Of a stretch of DNA of 59,856 nt, positions 42,581-50,621 are shown in pieces. The notes beneath the pieces are model-generated. The model was not told the DNA's origin. It worked only from the letters and a program-made list of their open reading frames with translations, and made no database searches. The translations under genes and the position numbers were made by a program. Origin of the DNA: an uncultured Eubacteriales bacterium (GTDB taxonomy: Bacteria; Bacillota; Clostridia; Oscillospirales; Ruminococcaceae); contig OMXI01000016.1 in NCBI GenBank assembly GCA_900314975.1, forward strand, positions 1 through 59,856, written 5' to 3'. Positions within the stretch are counted from its first letter, which is position 1. The number at the start of each line of letters is the position of its first letter.

Positions 42581-43321
42581 CTATTTATCCTCCTTGTTCT
42601 TTTCTGCTTCATCTAGCCTTCTCTTGGTATCAAGAATATGCGGTGCCGCTTCATCCTTTAATCCTGCCTTATACGCTTCCAGATACCAATATGCTTCTTT
42701 CACCAGACATTCATAATCATTACCGAAAACTCCTGCTGAATACAGATCACCGATTGAGAGAGCTGACAAAGCATTTCCAAGCTTATATGACAGCTCAAAC
42801 AGCTTTAACGCTGCATTAGGATTTGCCTTGACATTAGGCATATCCTGCAGCGCCATTGTTCCAAGCACTGCAAATACTCTTGCTTTTCTCTTTTTTGCCT
42901 CATCCGGCGTCTCGTATCCAAGCTCATCCTTCTTATCTATGCTAAAAAAATACCACTGTCTTGCCTTGACAACATCTCTCCCCTGCATAAACCGTGAATA
43001 GTAATACAGGTCACCGTAAGCAGTGTATACAACAGGGCTTTTCCCACGTTCCAAAAGCAAGCCCAGATAATGCTGCGCGTTCTTGAAATCTGCTTCTGTA
43101 GCACCATTAGTGAACAGCTTACCCAGTGCAAACAGAGACCGCCAGTGAAGATTATACTTTTTTTCATTGATAGAATATAAATAACCGAAAGCATCACCGC
43201 TGCCTTCTTCATATGCTGCAAGACCTCTTTTTTCCGATTCTGCACACGCATCCATATCATCTGACTTGACCAGCTCAATAAGCTCCTGCATACCCAACGA
43301 TGAATAATCATTATTGTTCAT
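42581..43321 (-). CDS. Sel1-like/TPR repeat protein coupled to the Csx20-like gene
   Basis: This 246-aa soluble helical protein has Sel1-like repeats (for example WRSLFALGKLFTNGATEADFK about 70-90, AALKLFELSYKLGNALSALSIGDLYSAG about 170-197, YWYLEAYKAGLKDEAA). Such repeats usually mediate protein contacts. The start is the ATG at 43321 after GAAAGGAG; an ATG at 43339 upstream lacks an RBS. Its TAG stop touches the TTG of the Csx20-like gene, so both are made together. Possibly a cofactor or localisation partner (inference). Confidence 0.75.
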   Translation of the reverse strand: MNNNDYSSLGMQELIELVKSDDMDACAESEKRGLAAYEEGSGDAFGYLYSINEKKYNLHWRSLFALGKLFTNGATEADFKNAQHYLGLLLERGKSPVVYTAYGDLYYYSRFMQGRDVVKARQWYFFSIDKKDELGYETPDEAKKRKARVFAVLGTMALQDMPNVKANPNAALKLFELSYKLGNALSALSIGDLYSAGVFGNDYECLVKEAYWYLEAYKAGLKDEAAPHILDTKRRLDEAEKNKEDK

Positions 43322-43388
43322 AGCACTATCTCCTTTCAAACATTGCGTAAAAACGGCATTTAATTAACTACATTCTTTTGTTTTTGAT

Positions 43389-43417
43389 ATTATACCACTA
43401 TCTGCAAAGAGTGTCAA
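43389..43417 (-). promoter_or_regulatory. Sigma-A promoter of the Sel1/Csx20-like pair
   Basis: On the minus strand TTGACA (43412-43417), 17 bases and TATAAT (43389-43394), full consensus. Confidence 0.9.
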
Positions 43418-43516
43418 TTGAACTCAATAGTAAATAAAGATTGTCTTCGGTTTTTAGCAAGCTGCACAATTATTTGTATGAAAGCAATACAATCTGCACA
43501 AACTGGAAAGTAAAAG

Positions 43517-43545
43517 TTGAAGCTGATAATATATTATGTTATAAT
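43517..43545 (+). promoter_or_regulatory. Sigma-A promoter of the CARF-HEPN gene
   Basis: TTGAAG (43517-43522), 17 bases and TATAAT (43540-43545). It supports the ATG at 43612 rather than any upstream start. Confidence 0.8.
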
Positions 43546-43611
43546 TTAATCAGGTTTAGTTATATCCATCAGCACAGCCTGAACATCTATGAAAAGAAAG
43601 GACCAAATACT

Positions 43612-45294
43612 ATGAACATAATGCTTCTTGCAATGAGTACTTTTCCTCCCAAAATGAAACACTGCATAGCTTCTTACGGAGACGATCGCGGAGAGTATTC
43701 ATATTTTTCGCAGCTTGAACCGGGCTGTAAGCATTTTATAAAAAAGCTCGGATCAGAAGGAAAGAAATTTGATAAAATCATTACGCTCTGCACATCGGAA
43801 ACGCTTACTGCACCAAATACAACAAAAGATAAAGACGGGCAAGAAAAGAAACAGTTCCTTGAGTGTTATAATAACAAGGTCAACATTTCCGCATCAAGCC
43901 CATATGAATTCTTTAAGCAACGAATTAAAGGGTTTATAAAAAACGATGAATCAGCGTTTGCATATGAAACCGAGCTTGGCGTGGATGTATCAGATTTTGC
44001 CCGCTTTACAAACTCTCAGCTTTACACGGATATTCAAGATCTTTTTGTTGATGTATTGATTGAAAAAGATGAAATCGAAATAACCAGCACTATAAAAAAA
44101 GTAATTGATATCATAGATAAAGCACCCGGCTCAAAGAAAGGTTCAATAAACCTCTACCTCAACGCACAGGGAGGCGCACGGAAAAACATACAGATAGTAA
44201 ACACTGTTCTTAATATGCTGCAAAGCAGGAAATACAATCTTGCAGAAGTCAGCGTCATTGAATTCAACAATGATAGAAATGCTGTCAGATACAAGATGCT
44301 GGATGCAACAAGTCTCTACCTTAAGAACGATCTTGCAACAGCAATGAATGCATTCCTTCAATATGGCAGAGCCGATATGTTCAACGACTATTATAAACGA
44401 TACAAAGCAGACCGACACATATCGAATGCTCCGGAAGATATTATTGTTGATTCGATAAACAAGATATCCGATACGATACTTCTGTGCGACATTGACGGTT
44501 TCATTGACGGGATAAGCGAGTTGAGAGACTGCATTACACAATATGACTCTTTGCCTCAAAGAGATAAAGATCCTTTCTTTGCACTAATTGAAAATGATAT
44601 TAAACAAAGCTACAAGGAGCTGTTTAACAGTCAGGATATCATTGCTGATCTGGATGTTTTGGTCAAGTGGTGCCTTGATAAAAAGCATCTCCAGCAAGCA
44701 CTTACTATTCTTGAGGCAAAAACACCTTTTTTCGTATTTAAGTATGGGTTTATTTACGGAAAAAATGATAACGAAACGAAGCAGGCGCTGAAAGATCTGC
44801 GTGAAAGCAAAGTCATAGCTGATTATAAATATCGTGAGCCTGTGTATTTTCTGGTAAATACATTCTGTTTTAATATGACAAAAAGGCAAAGTGATGTCAA
44901 AAAACCTTATTGTGTCAGAAAGAACTTTGAACCGAACAGTGAGGAAACACAAGCGCTTATAAATGAATGCTTTATGCTCGAATGTGGGAAACGTGTGAAA
45001 AAGAACGAGACTGATGATCAGTTAGAAATATGTATAAGGTTTTATAGCGATTGGTTTTCTCATCATGAACAAATATACAATAACGATCCCAACAGCATAA
45101 CTAAAGCAGCAACAGAATTGAAAACATTTGTTGTAAGCTATAGGAATATTTGCGAGTTTAGAAACAACACAAATCACAGTAATACAAAGCTGGATTATTC
45201 TATGCTAACGCGAAAGGTAATTGGGCTAAATAATTGTCTGACGAGCATAAAGCGTTCCGCTATTAAAAATGGTTTGGGGAACAAAGCCTTCTAA
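43612..45294 (+). CDS. CARF-HEPN effector ribonuclease (Csm6/Csx1-like)
   Basis: This 560-aa protein. The N-terminal CARF domain (about 1-230) shows MNIMLLAMSTFPP, YSYFSQLEPGCKHFIKKL, FDKIITLCTSETL (53-65), and NLYLNAQGGARKNIQIV (180-196), in the place of the usual D-x-TGG-x-R ligand loop. The middle is helical. The C-terminal HEPN domain ends with the intact RNase motif R517-N-N-T-N-H522 (CEFRNNTNH). CARF-HEPN enzymes are cyclic-oligoadenylate-activated RNases that halt growth. Start ATG 43612 after AAAGGA. It stands alone behind its own promoter, next to the Csx20-like pair and the cyclase operon. Assignment of the ligand type is inference. Confidence 0.8.
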   Translation: MNIMLLAMSTFPPKMKHCIASYGDDRGEYSYFSQLEPGCKHFIKKLGSEGKKFDKIITLCTSETLTAPNTTKDKDGQEKKQFLECYNNKVNISASSPYEFFKQRIKGFIKNDESAFAYETELGVDVSDFARFTNSQLYTDIQDLFVDVLIEKDEIEITSTIKKVIDIIDKAPGSKKGSINLYLNAQGGARKNIQIVNTVLNMLQSRKYNLAEVSVIEFNNDRNAVRYKMLDATSLYLKNDLATAMNAFLQYGRADMFNDYYKRYKADRHISNAPEDIIVDSINKISDTILLCDIDGFIDGISELRDCITQYDSLPQRDKDPFFALIENDIKQSYKELFNSQDIIADLDVLVKWCLDKKHLQQALTILEAKTPFFVFKYGFIYGKNDNETKQALKDLRESKVIADYKYREPVYFLVNTFCFNMTKRQSDVKKPYCVRKNFEPNSEETQALINECFMLECGKRVKKNETDDQLEICIRFYSDWFSHHEQIYNNDPNSITKAATELKTFVVSYRNICEFRNNTNHSNTKLDYSMLTRKVIGLNNCLTSIKRSAIKNGLGNKAF

Positions 45295-45404
45295 CAAAAT
45301 ACATAATATAAAACAACGGCATTCGCTGCTTTTAAACCTTTGTCAAAATGGCAGGCGTATAAAAGAGTGCAGATATGAGCAATCAGCGCCGTGGCAAACA
45401 AAAA

Positions 45405-45458
45405 AGAGGCTCTCACAGTGCTGCTTTATACAGCAACAGTGATATGCCTCATTTTTAT
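45405..45458. terminator. Probable bidirectional terminator
   Basis: GAGGC...GCCTC outer stem with an imperfect CAC-TGCTG/CAGCA-GTG inner stem, AAAAA on the left and ATTTTT on the right. It lies between the convergent CARF-HEPN and membrane-protein genes; the remaining bases of the gap (45295-45484) show nothing else. Confidence 0.55.
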
Positions 45459-45484
45459 CTATGCATATAACGATACACATACTC

Positions 45485-46201
45485 TTATCTGTGATTTCGA
45501 TCCTTTTGCTTTACTGCTTTATCCTGCTTTTTAAAATTATCTTTTCCGAAAAAGTCCCACATTTTTTCAAGATAGTCTTTAACAGAAGACTTGTTTTCTT
45601 CAAAAAATTCTTTGACCTCTGAATCAGTCAGATTCCTTACATCGTTTCCGATTCCAACAGTCCCTTTTCCTTCGATGAACTCAAGCGCCGGTGTAAAATA
45701 AATCCTTGCAGATTTCACGGGAATTACTACAATCTCATTGACCTTTTCGTTAAGCTTCATTTTTGAAACATCAACAAAATACGTCACTGTTCCGTCAAGC
45801 TTGACACTGTATGTCAAATTCAACTCGATCTCATTAGCCAATTTGTTGTCATGATCTATGACGGTATTATCCAGGATCTGTGTTGATACAAGTCCACCGT
45901 TCCAATACGGAAATTTCCCGACGGATGCAGCCATTTTGTAATCTGCATTATCTATTGATGCATCATATAATGTGCCTGTTTCATCGTCCATAACATAAAC
46001 CAGCTTATCATTTGAAACCATTGGTTTTGCATATATTTTGTACATAATATATGCATAGACAAGACGTATAATCAAAAGCAGCAGAAGTACACCAACAACG
46101 ATAGATAATATGATAACGAGCTTTCTCTTACGCTTTTTTGATGTAAAATCATTGATCTGAGTATTCGTATTTTTTTCTTTAGACAATTCCAGAATATTCA
46201 T
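45485..46201 (-). CDS. Membrane-anchored protein of unknown function
   Basis: This 238-aa protein has a cytoplasmic basic segment (KKRKRKL), one TM helix (about 29-52), and an extracytoplasmic beta-rich domain (about 60-190), followed by a charged helical tail (EVKEFFEENKSSVKDYLEKMWDFFG). I do not recognise the family. Part of the exported domain (YSVKLDGTVTYFVDVSKM, VIPVKSARIYF) recalls DUF4230-type proteins, weakly. Monocistronic behind a sigma-A promoter with an adjacent palindrome. The RBS is weak (CGGAG far from the ATG). Confidence 0.65.
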   Translation of the reverse strand: MNILELSKEKNTNTQINDFTSKKRKRKLVIILSIVVGVLLLLLIIRLVYAYIMYKIYAKPMVSNDKLVYVMDDETGTLYDASIDNADYKMAASVGKFPYWNGGLVSTQILDNTVIDHDNKLANEIELNLTYSVKLDGTVTYFVDVSKMKLNEKVNEIVVIPVKSARIYFTPALEFIEGKGTVGIGNDVRNLTDSEVKEFFEENKSSVKDYLEKMWDFFGKDNFKKQDKAVKQKDRNHR

Positions 46202-46272
46202 AATACAAAAAATAAATCTCCGATAACCAATACTGTTTGTATACTGTTGTAATCACAACCGTCTTAAATGAT

Positions 46273-46321
46273 GTAAATATATTTACAAAATCATTGTAGC
46301 ATATATGGTTATTTTTGTCAA
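46273..46321 (-). promoter_or_regulatory. Promoter and palindromic operator, membrane-protein gene
   Basis: On the minus strand TTGACA (46316-46321), 17 bases and TACAAT (46293-46298). Just downstream is the perfect palindrome GTAAATATATTTAC (46273-46286), over the expected transcription start, a likely repressor site. Confidence 0.75.
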
Positions 46322-46373
46322 GATTCATTTCGTGTAATGAATAAATGCAAAGCTGCTTTAAGTATCAGTATAA

Positions 46374-46736
46374 ATTATAAGTGATATCGGTATAGCCCAA
46401 CTCGGCAGCAAGTGGGATGAGACCGACAGGCTCTATACAAAATGGAACGGCGAACCCATGCAAAATGGTACTCCTTACTTCTGGCTCGGTGAATTCTGCG
46501 AGAAGTACGACCTTCTGTTTTATGGTCTGCATAGCTTCCGTCACTTGTTCGCTTCGCTCCTCGTCAATCAGGGCGTGGACATCGTTACGGTTTCAGGTGC
46601 ACTCGGACACTCAACAGTTTCCACAACAAGCAATATCTATTGTAATATGTTGGAGGAAGCACAGGCGAAAGTTTCAGATGCTGTCAGCTCGGCACTCGAT
46701 TTCTCAGGCAAGAATAAAGAGCCAGAAGGTGCATGA
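46374..46736 (+). pseudogene. 5'-truncated tyrosine recombinase (phage-type integrase)
   Basis: The open frame begins without a start codon at 46374 (IISDIGIAQLGSKWDETDRLYTK...) and contains the C-terminal catalytic half of a tyrosine integrase: HSFRHLFASLL (His-x-x-Arg), LGHSTVSTTSNIY with the catalytic Tyr, and EEAQAKV. The first catalytic Arg region and the DNA-binding N-terminus are missing, so it is inactive. It marks an old integration event at the left edge of the accessory island. Confidence 0.85.
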
Positions 46737-46813
46737 CCTACGGCTCAAGGTTCTACATTTTATAATAAAGAACAGATAAAGAACAAGCTGCAAAACCGCT
46801 CAAAAAGAAAACC

Positions 46814-46842
46814 CGCAAACAGCGTTTTTACGCTATCTGCGA
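46814..46842 (+). other. Hairpin downstream of the integrase remnant
   Basis: CGCAAACAGCGTTTTTACGCTATCTGCG forms an imperfect stem-loop. It may be the integrase terminator or part of an attachment region. Confidence 0.45.
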
Positions 46843-46853
46843 GTATCCAAAAG

Positions 46854-46875
46854 CTGACCCGTACGGGATTTGAAC
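46854..46875 (-). other. tRNA T-arm-like remnant, possible attachment site
   Basis: On the minus strand GTTCAAATCCCGTACGGGTC has the T-loop signature GTTCAAATC, but the preceding bases do not pair as a T-stem and no full tRNA can be drawn. Tyrosine integrases commonly target tRNA 3' ends and carry a copy of this segment next to the integrase gene, so it may be a leftover att core. Confidence 0.45.
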
Positions 46876-47014
46876 AAGTTTCCAGCATTTTACTGTTATC
46901 TGGTGATTTGCGAAAATAAGCGATTTTACGCAATTTGCGAAGCCATAACTTAGAACGATCTGAACCAATTTAGAGCAATTTTTCACCCAAACAAGTGGAA
47001 AACAAATGGTTAAC

Positions 47015-47094
47015 CCAGGCACATTTCCGCAGAATAACGACAGCAGACCCGGACAATTGGTCAACGTCCGTGGCTGCGTTTTAGTATACATTGA
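47015..47094 (+). repeat. Terminator-like repeat (family B)
   Basis: CAGGCACATTTCCGCA, GACAGCAGACCCGGACAATT, then GTCCGTGGCTGCGTTTTAGTAT. Nearly the same series occurs at 48176-48249. The GCAG...CTGC arms followed by T-rich sequence can fold as a weak terminator. The stretch 46737-47134 otherwise shows no gene. Confidence 0.75.
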
Positions 47095-47134
47095 AATATG
47101 ACAAAGATTTGCTTATCTTGTCACATCAAAAGGC

Positions 47135-47163
47135 TTGACAAATCCTCTGATATGGGTTATACT
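47135..47163 (+). promoter_or_regulatory. Sigma-A promoter of the Abi_2 locus
   Basis: TTGACA (47135-47140), 17 bases and TATACT (47158-47163). The start site near 47170 gives a 70-base leader that includes the hairpin at 47176-47223. Confidence 0.85.
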
Positions 47164-47175
47164 TACAATAACAGA

Positions 47176-47223
47176 ACCCGACACGCCTCTCAACGATGCG
47201 GACCACGTCGGGTCATTTAATAT
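47176..47223 (+). ncRNA. Structured leader, possible abiF RNA motif
   Basis: ACCCGAC (47176-47182) pairs perfectly with GTCGGGT (47217-47223) enclosing 34 bases that contain GCCTC and GATGCGGACCAC, which may form further pairs. It lies between the promoter and the RBS of an Abi_2/AbiF gene. A conserved structured RNA upstream of abiF genes (abiF motif) is known and may act as an antitoxin RNA; membership here is inferred from position and the stem only. Confidence 0.45.
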
Positions 47224-47238
47224 CCGGAGGAAAACAGT

Positions 47239-48139
47239 ATGTGTTTGAAAAGACATCAGCCTGCTATGTCGATAGAAGAACAGATCAAGAATCTTCGTAA
47301 TCTCAAATTGATCATTCCCGACGAGGATCACGCCAGAAGTATGCTTGGTGATGTTTCGTATTTCAGGCTGATAAAAGCGTACAGCTTAGGGTTTTAAGCA
47401 GAAGAATTCAAACTATAATAAAGGCATCACCTTTGAAATGATTGAAGAGCTGTATCTCTTTAATTCAAATTTCAGGCAGCTTATCTTCCCTTTTGTAGAG
47501 CGAATAGAGATAAACCTCAGATGCAGAATATCCAACTACTTTTCGGGAAAATACGGTGTGCTTGGATATTATGATTCCGCAAACTTTATGGATGCGGAAC
47601 ACCATGACGATTTCATTTCCGATATTGAAGCCGAAATCGAGCGTAATAAGAGATCTCCGTTTGTAAAGAATTTCAAAGACAACTATGAGGATGGAACACT
47701 CCCGCTGTATGCAGTTGTAGAGCTTTGCAGCTTCGGCAATCTGTCAAAGTTCTTCAAAAACATGAAAAACGCTGACAAAAAAGCCATTGCAAGCATGTAT
47801 GGAGTTGGCTATACATATCTCGAAAGCTGGTTTGAACACATTTCATTTGTAAGGAACATTTGCGCTCACTACGGACGGATCTATAACTACAAGTTTCCAA
47901 AATCCCCGAGATTATATGACGAATACACCCATGCCGGCATACAGAATAACAGGATATTTGCCACGCTGTTATGCTTTAAGTATCTCGTTCCCGAGGACAA
48001 GCACTGGGCTGATTTCGTGCAGGAAACGGCAGACTTGCTGAAAAAGTATCCTCACGTCAAACCAGAGCTTATGGGGTTCCCTGAGAACTGGAGGCTTTTA
48101 CTTACTAAGTCCAAAAAGAAAGAAAAACAACCTGTTTGA
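47239..48139 (+). pseudogene. Abi_2 (AbiD/AbiF-like) HEPN protein, frameshifted
   Basis: Reading from the ATG at 47239 (after GGAGG) gives MCLKRHQPAMSIEEQIKNL and continues to YSLGF, then a stop at 47396. With one T removed from the TTTT at about 47393-47396 the frame continues as KQKNSNYNKG into the long open frame that runs to 48139. The joined product of about 300 aa matches Abi_2 abortive-infection proteins, including IEINLRCRISNYF and the HEPN motif RNICAH (about two-thirds along). A single-base frameshift in an otherwise intact gene suggests recent inactivation, or an on/off switch. Structured leader upstream. Confidence 0.85.
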
Positions 48140-48175
48140 TCAGCGATTACTATTAACTGTATCCAAGGGATTTTT

Positions 48176-48249
48176 CAGGCACACTTCCGCAAAAATATCA
48201 ACAGCAGCCCCGGACAATTGATCAGCGTTCGAGGCTGCGTTTTGGTTTA
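48176..48249 (+). repeat. Terminator-like repeat (family B)
   Basis: CAGGCACACTTCCGCAAAAA, CAACAGCAGCCCCGGACAAT, TGATCAGCGTTCGAGGCTGC, GTTTTGGTTTAT. The best-matched partner of the 47015 copy, and it directly follows the Abi_2 gene, so the two copies flank that gene in the same orientation. Confidence 0.75.
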
Positions 48250-48303
48250 TAATAGTTATACAATAAATCCTTACTGTTGTCAAGATAATGCTATCGATCA
48301 CAC

Positions 48304-48332
48304 TTGATTTTACGGCCAAAATGAAGTATAAT
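48304..48332 (+). promoter_or_regulatory. Sigma-A promoter of the Fic gene
   Basis: TTGATT (48304-48309), 17 bases and TATAAT (48327-48332). It excludes the upstream ATG at 48288 as a start. Confidence 0.8.
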
Positions 48333-48368
48333 ATTAGCAGCACATTATTTCGTGATTGGAGGGATACC

Positions 48369-49223
48369 ATGCAGAAAACATCTATCAGATTTTTTGAAGA
48401 TATACCCGTCAGAGCTGTCTGGGACGATGAAAGCTCAAAGTGGTGGTTCTGTGCAATGGATATTGCCGAAGCACTCACAAAGAGCAAAAATCCTCGTTCA
48501 TATTGGAACAAAACCAAAAGCCGTAAACCCGAGTTGTCGACAATTTGTCGACAACTGAAATTGAAAGCGAGAGATGGCAAGTTTTACAACACCGATGTGG
48601 TCGATGAGTCGGGACTGAACACCGTCATAGCTCTCATCCCGAGCAAGAACGCCGATGTGTTCGCCAAGTGGATGAAAAGCATGGAGACCTCGCTTGACGA
48701 AAAGAGCAAGCAGAAGGCTTACGAGCTGTTTGAAAGCGGTTTTATCGACAATGTCGAGGTCGGAACGGTCAAGGGTTTGCAGCAGATACACGGCTACATC
48801 TTCGGCGGTCTGTACGATTTTGCCGGTCAGATACGCACCGTCAATATTTCAAAAGGCGGCTTTGCTTTCGCCAATGCACAGTTCCTGCCGCAGACGCTTG
48901 AAAGCATTGAGAAGATGCCAAGTGATACTTTTGAGGACATCGTCAGCAAGTATGTTGAGATGAATGTAGCGCACCCGTTCAGAGAAGGCAACGGGCGAAG
49001 CACCCGCATCTGGCTCGACCTGATATTGAAAAGCAAGCTGAAAAAGTGCGTTGACTGGAGTAAGATCGATAAGACCGATTATCTTTCTGCAATGAGAGAA
49101 AGCGTCAATGATCCGAGCAGCATCACCGAGCTGCTGAGATCTGCGCTGACCGATGACATCAATGACCGTGAGATCATAATGAAAGGCATCGACTACTCTT
49201 ATTATTACGAAACTGAAGAATAA
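48369..49223 (+). CDS. BRO-N domain fused to Fic domain
   Basis: This 284-aa protein. Residues 1 to about 95 match the BRO-N/ANT-type domain of phage antirepressors ([46 protein letters not shown]). Residues about 100-270 are a Fic domain with the catalytic loop [12 protein letters not shown] (His near 202) and an N-terminal [25 protein letters not shown] segment typical of Fic. Fic enzymes usually transfer AMP to proteins. No classic inhibitory (S/T)xxxE(G/N) helix or antitoxin gene is obvious. GGAGGG lies before the ATG at 48369. Confidence 0.88.
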   Translation: MQKTSIRFFEDIPVRAVWDDESSKWWFCAMDIAEALTKSKNPRSYWNKTKSRKPELSTICRQLKLKARDGKFYNTDVVDESGLNTVIALIPSKNADVFAKWMKSMETSLDEKSKQKAYELFESGFIDNVEVGTVKGLQQIHGYIFGGLYDFAGQIRTVNISKGGFAFANAQFLPQTLESIEKMPSDTFEDIVSKYVEMNVAHPFREGNGRSTRIWLDLILKSKLKKCVDWSKIDKTDYLSAMRESVNDPSSITELLRSALTDDINDREIIMKGIDYSYYYETEE

Positions 49224-49263
49224 AGCATAGGCTCTCTCAATCCCGAGGGAGCCTATGTGTTTT
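49224..49263 (+). terminator. Terminator of the Fic gene
   Basis: CATAGGCTC (49226-49234) pairs with GAGCCTATG (49249-49257), followed by TGTTTTATAAT. It starts right after the TAA of the Fic gene. Confidence 0.7.
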
Positions 49264-49304
49264 ATAATTGCAACCTTATCGTTTCAGCACCTCACGCACT
49301 TCCA

Positions 49305-50009
49305 TCAGCGCAAATCCGAGGATGTTCTGACCACGCCACTTGCTTGCATCTTTTCACGAATCTCAGCCGCATTCATCTTCAGATAGTGATAATTCGATTC
49401 TTCAGCGAGTCTGAGATAATTATCAAGACAGGCAGCATTCACTTTATAAAGATCATGCAGAGCCATGATCTTTTGATATTCATCCTCATAGGATCCTTCA
49501 GCGTACTTTTCACGATCCCAAAACAGAATAGCATATTTTTCTGCCTGCTCAGGTTCAATAAACGCTAAAGATTCCAAAGCCATTCTCTCGGTGTATTCAT
49601 CTCTGGTCGAAAGAAAATCAAATATCAGTTCTTTAAGCTCATCGTTGTTTCTATGATTTTTCAATTCTTTTGCAAATTGCCATTTGGCGTTTGTATATGG
49701 TGATTGCAAGGATTTTCTGCATAACAATGAAAACCAATCGTTGAGTTTTCCCGTTTCTTGTACAAGGATCTCACATTCGTTATCTCTTGCAATTGCATAC
49801 AGCAGATCATCGATCATCTGATCGTCAGCCGATGACGCAGGAGCCTTCTGGATCAACTCCATAGCAGAGGAAAACATATCATCAAACTCTTTGCAGAAAC
49901 ACCATTCACCGTTATCATTATCTTCAGTTATATCAGGATGAGTTGTCTTTGCCCATTTTTTGAACAACTGAACCTTTTTATGCAGATCTCTGCCCAGCTC
50001 AATAATCAT
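49305..50009 (-). CDS. Helical-repeat protein of unknown function, immunity-like
   Basis: This 234-aa soluble protein is mostly helical and acidic. ELKNHRNNDELKELIFDFLSTRDEYTERMALESLAFIEPEQAEKYAILFWD (about 118-168) reads like HEAT-type repeats. I do not recognise a named family; similar proteins often occur as orphan immunity genes of polymorphic toxin systems. Start ATG 50009 with GGAGA nine bases upstream. It is followed by other small immunity-like genes on the same strand. Confidence 0.6.
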   Translation of the reverse strand: MIIELGRDLHKKVQLFKKWAKTTHPDITEDNDNGEWCFCKEFDDMFSSAMELIQKAPASSADDQMIDDLLYAIARDNECEILVQETGKLNDWFSLLCRKSLQSPYTNAKWQFAKELKNHRNNDELKELIFDFLSTRDEYTERMALESLAFIEPEQAEKYAILFWDREKYAEGSYEDEYQKIMALHDLYKVNAACLDNYLRLAEESNYHYLKMNAAEIREKMQASGVVRTSSDLR

Positions 50010-50031
50010 AATGTTCTCCAATCAAAAAACG

Positions 50032-50078
50032 CGATCAGTCTATGGTCAATGTTCGAGACTGCATTTTGGTGTTCATAC
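50032..50078 (+). repeat. Terminator-like repeat (family B), partial
   Basis: GCGATCAGT followed by GGTCAATGTTCGAGACTGCA and TTTTGGTGTTCAT: only the right half of the unit (compare 48218-48249). It lies just upstream of the 49305-50009 gene. Confidence 0.6.
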
Positions 50079-50136
50079 ATCACTATTTGGTTTGTCAGAT
50101 CTTTTCTAAATGCAAAGCGTTTTTTGAGGGGTGATC

Positions 50137-50583
50137 TCAGGCATGGGGAGCACTTCCTTGTTGTAAACTATTCACCCATTCTTTAGCAGAACCAACACCT
50201 ATCAATTGGTCGTGGTGATTAAAACATATCAGATAACTGATACTTGAGTCAAAAACATAAAATTCAAAGCCATACATTTCACCGATCAAAGTTACAAGTT
50301 CATGCCCTGAGTTTATCACTGCAGCTTTCCATTTTTCCAGATCATAAAATAACAAAATGCACTGCTTATCGCCAATAAACCGATCCAGATATCGCCACCC
50401 CGAGCTATCAGTTACGACTGAATGATCGGATAATCCGTCCCATAGAAAAGAATGATAATTCTCCGATAAGTACTTTTTTTCGATCTTTGCAAAATAATCA
50501 GCTGTTATTTCCGGTGAAAGCATTTGAACTTCTATTTTCATTTCTTTTGAAACAGATAGTATCTCATTACATATTGACCACAT
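50137..50583 (-). CDS. Small soluble protein, possible immunity protein
   Basis: This 148-aa protein. Mixed alpha/beta pattern (SGWRYLDRFIGDKQCILLFYD, FEFYVFDSSISYLICFNHHDQLIGVG) resembles contact-dependent immunity proteins that read one protein domain, but I cannot name the family. The start is the ATG at 50583 after GGGAG; a longer reading from 50616 lacks an RBS. No matching toxin gene is in the window. Confidence 0.6.
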   Translation of the reverse strand: MWSICNEILSVSKEMKIEVQMLSPEITADYFAKIEKKYLSENYHSFLWDGLSDHSVVTDSSGWRYLDRFIGDKQCILLFYDLEKWKAAVINSGHELVTLIGEMYGFEFYVFDSSISYLICFNHHDQLIGVGSAKEWVNSLQQGSAPHA

Positions 50584-50621
50584 ATGATCTCTCCCATTTA
50601 CCGTATACTTCAGCACTTACA

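Noticed and set aside
46854-46875. A functional tRNA gene on the minus strand
   Set aside because: Only the T-loop and 3' side are present; no acceptor pairing, D-arm or anticodon arm can be drawn.
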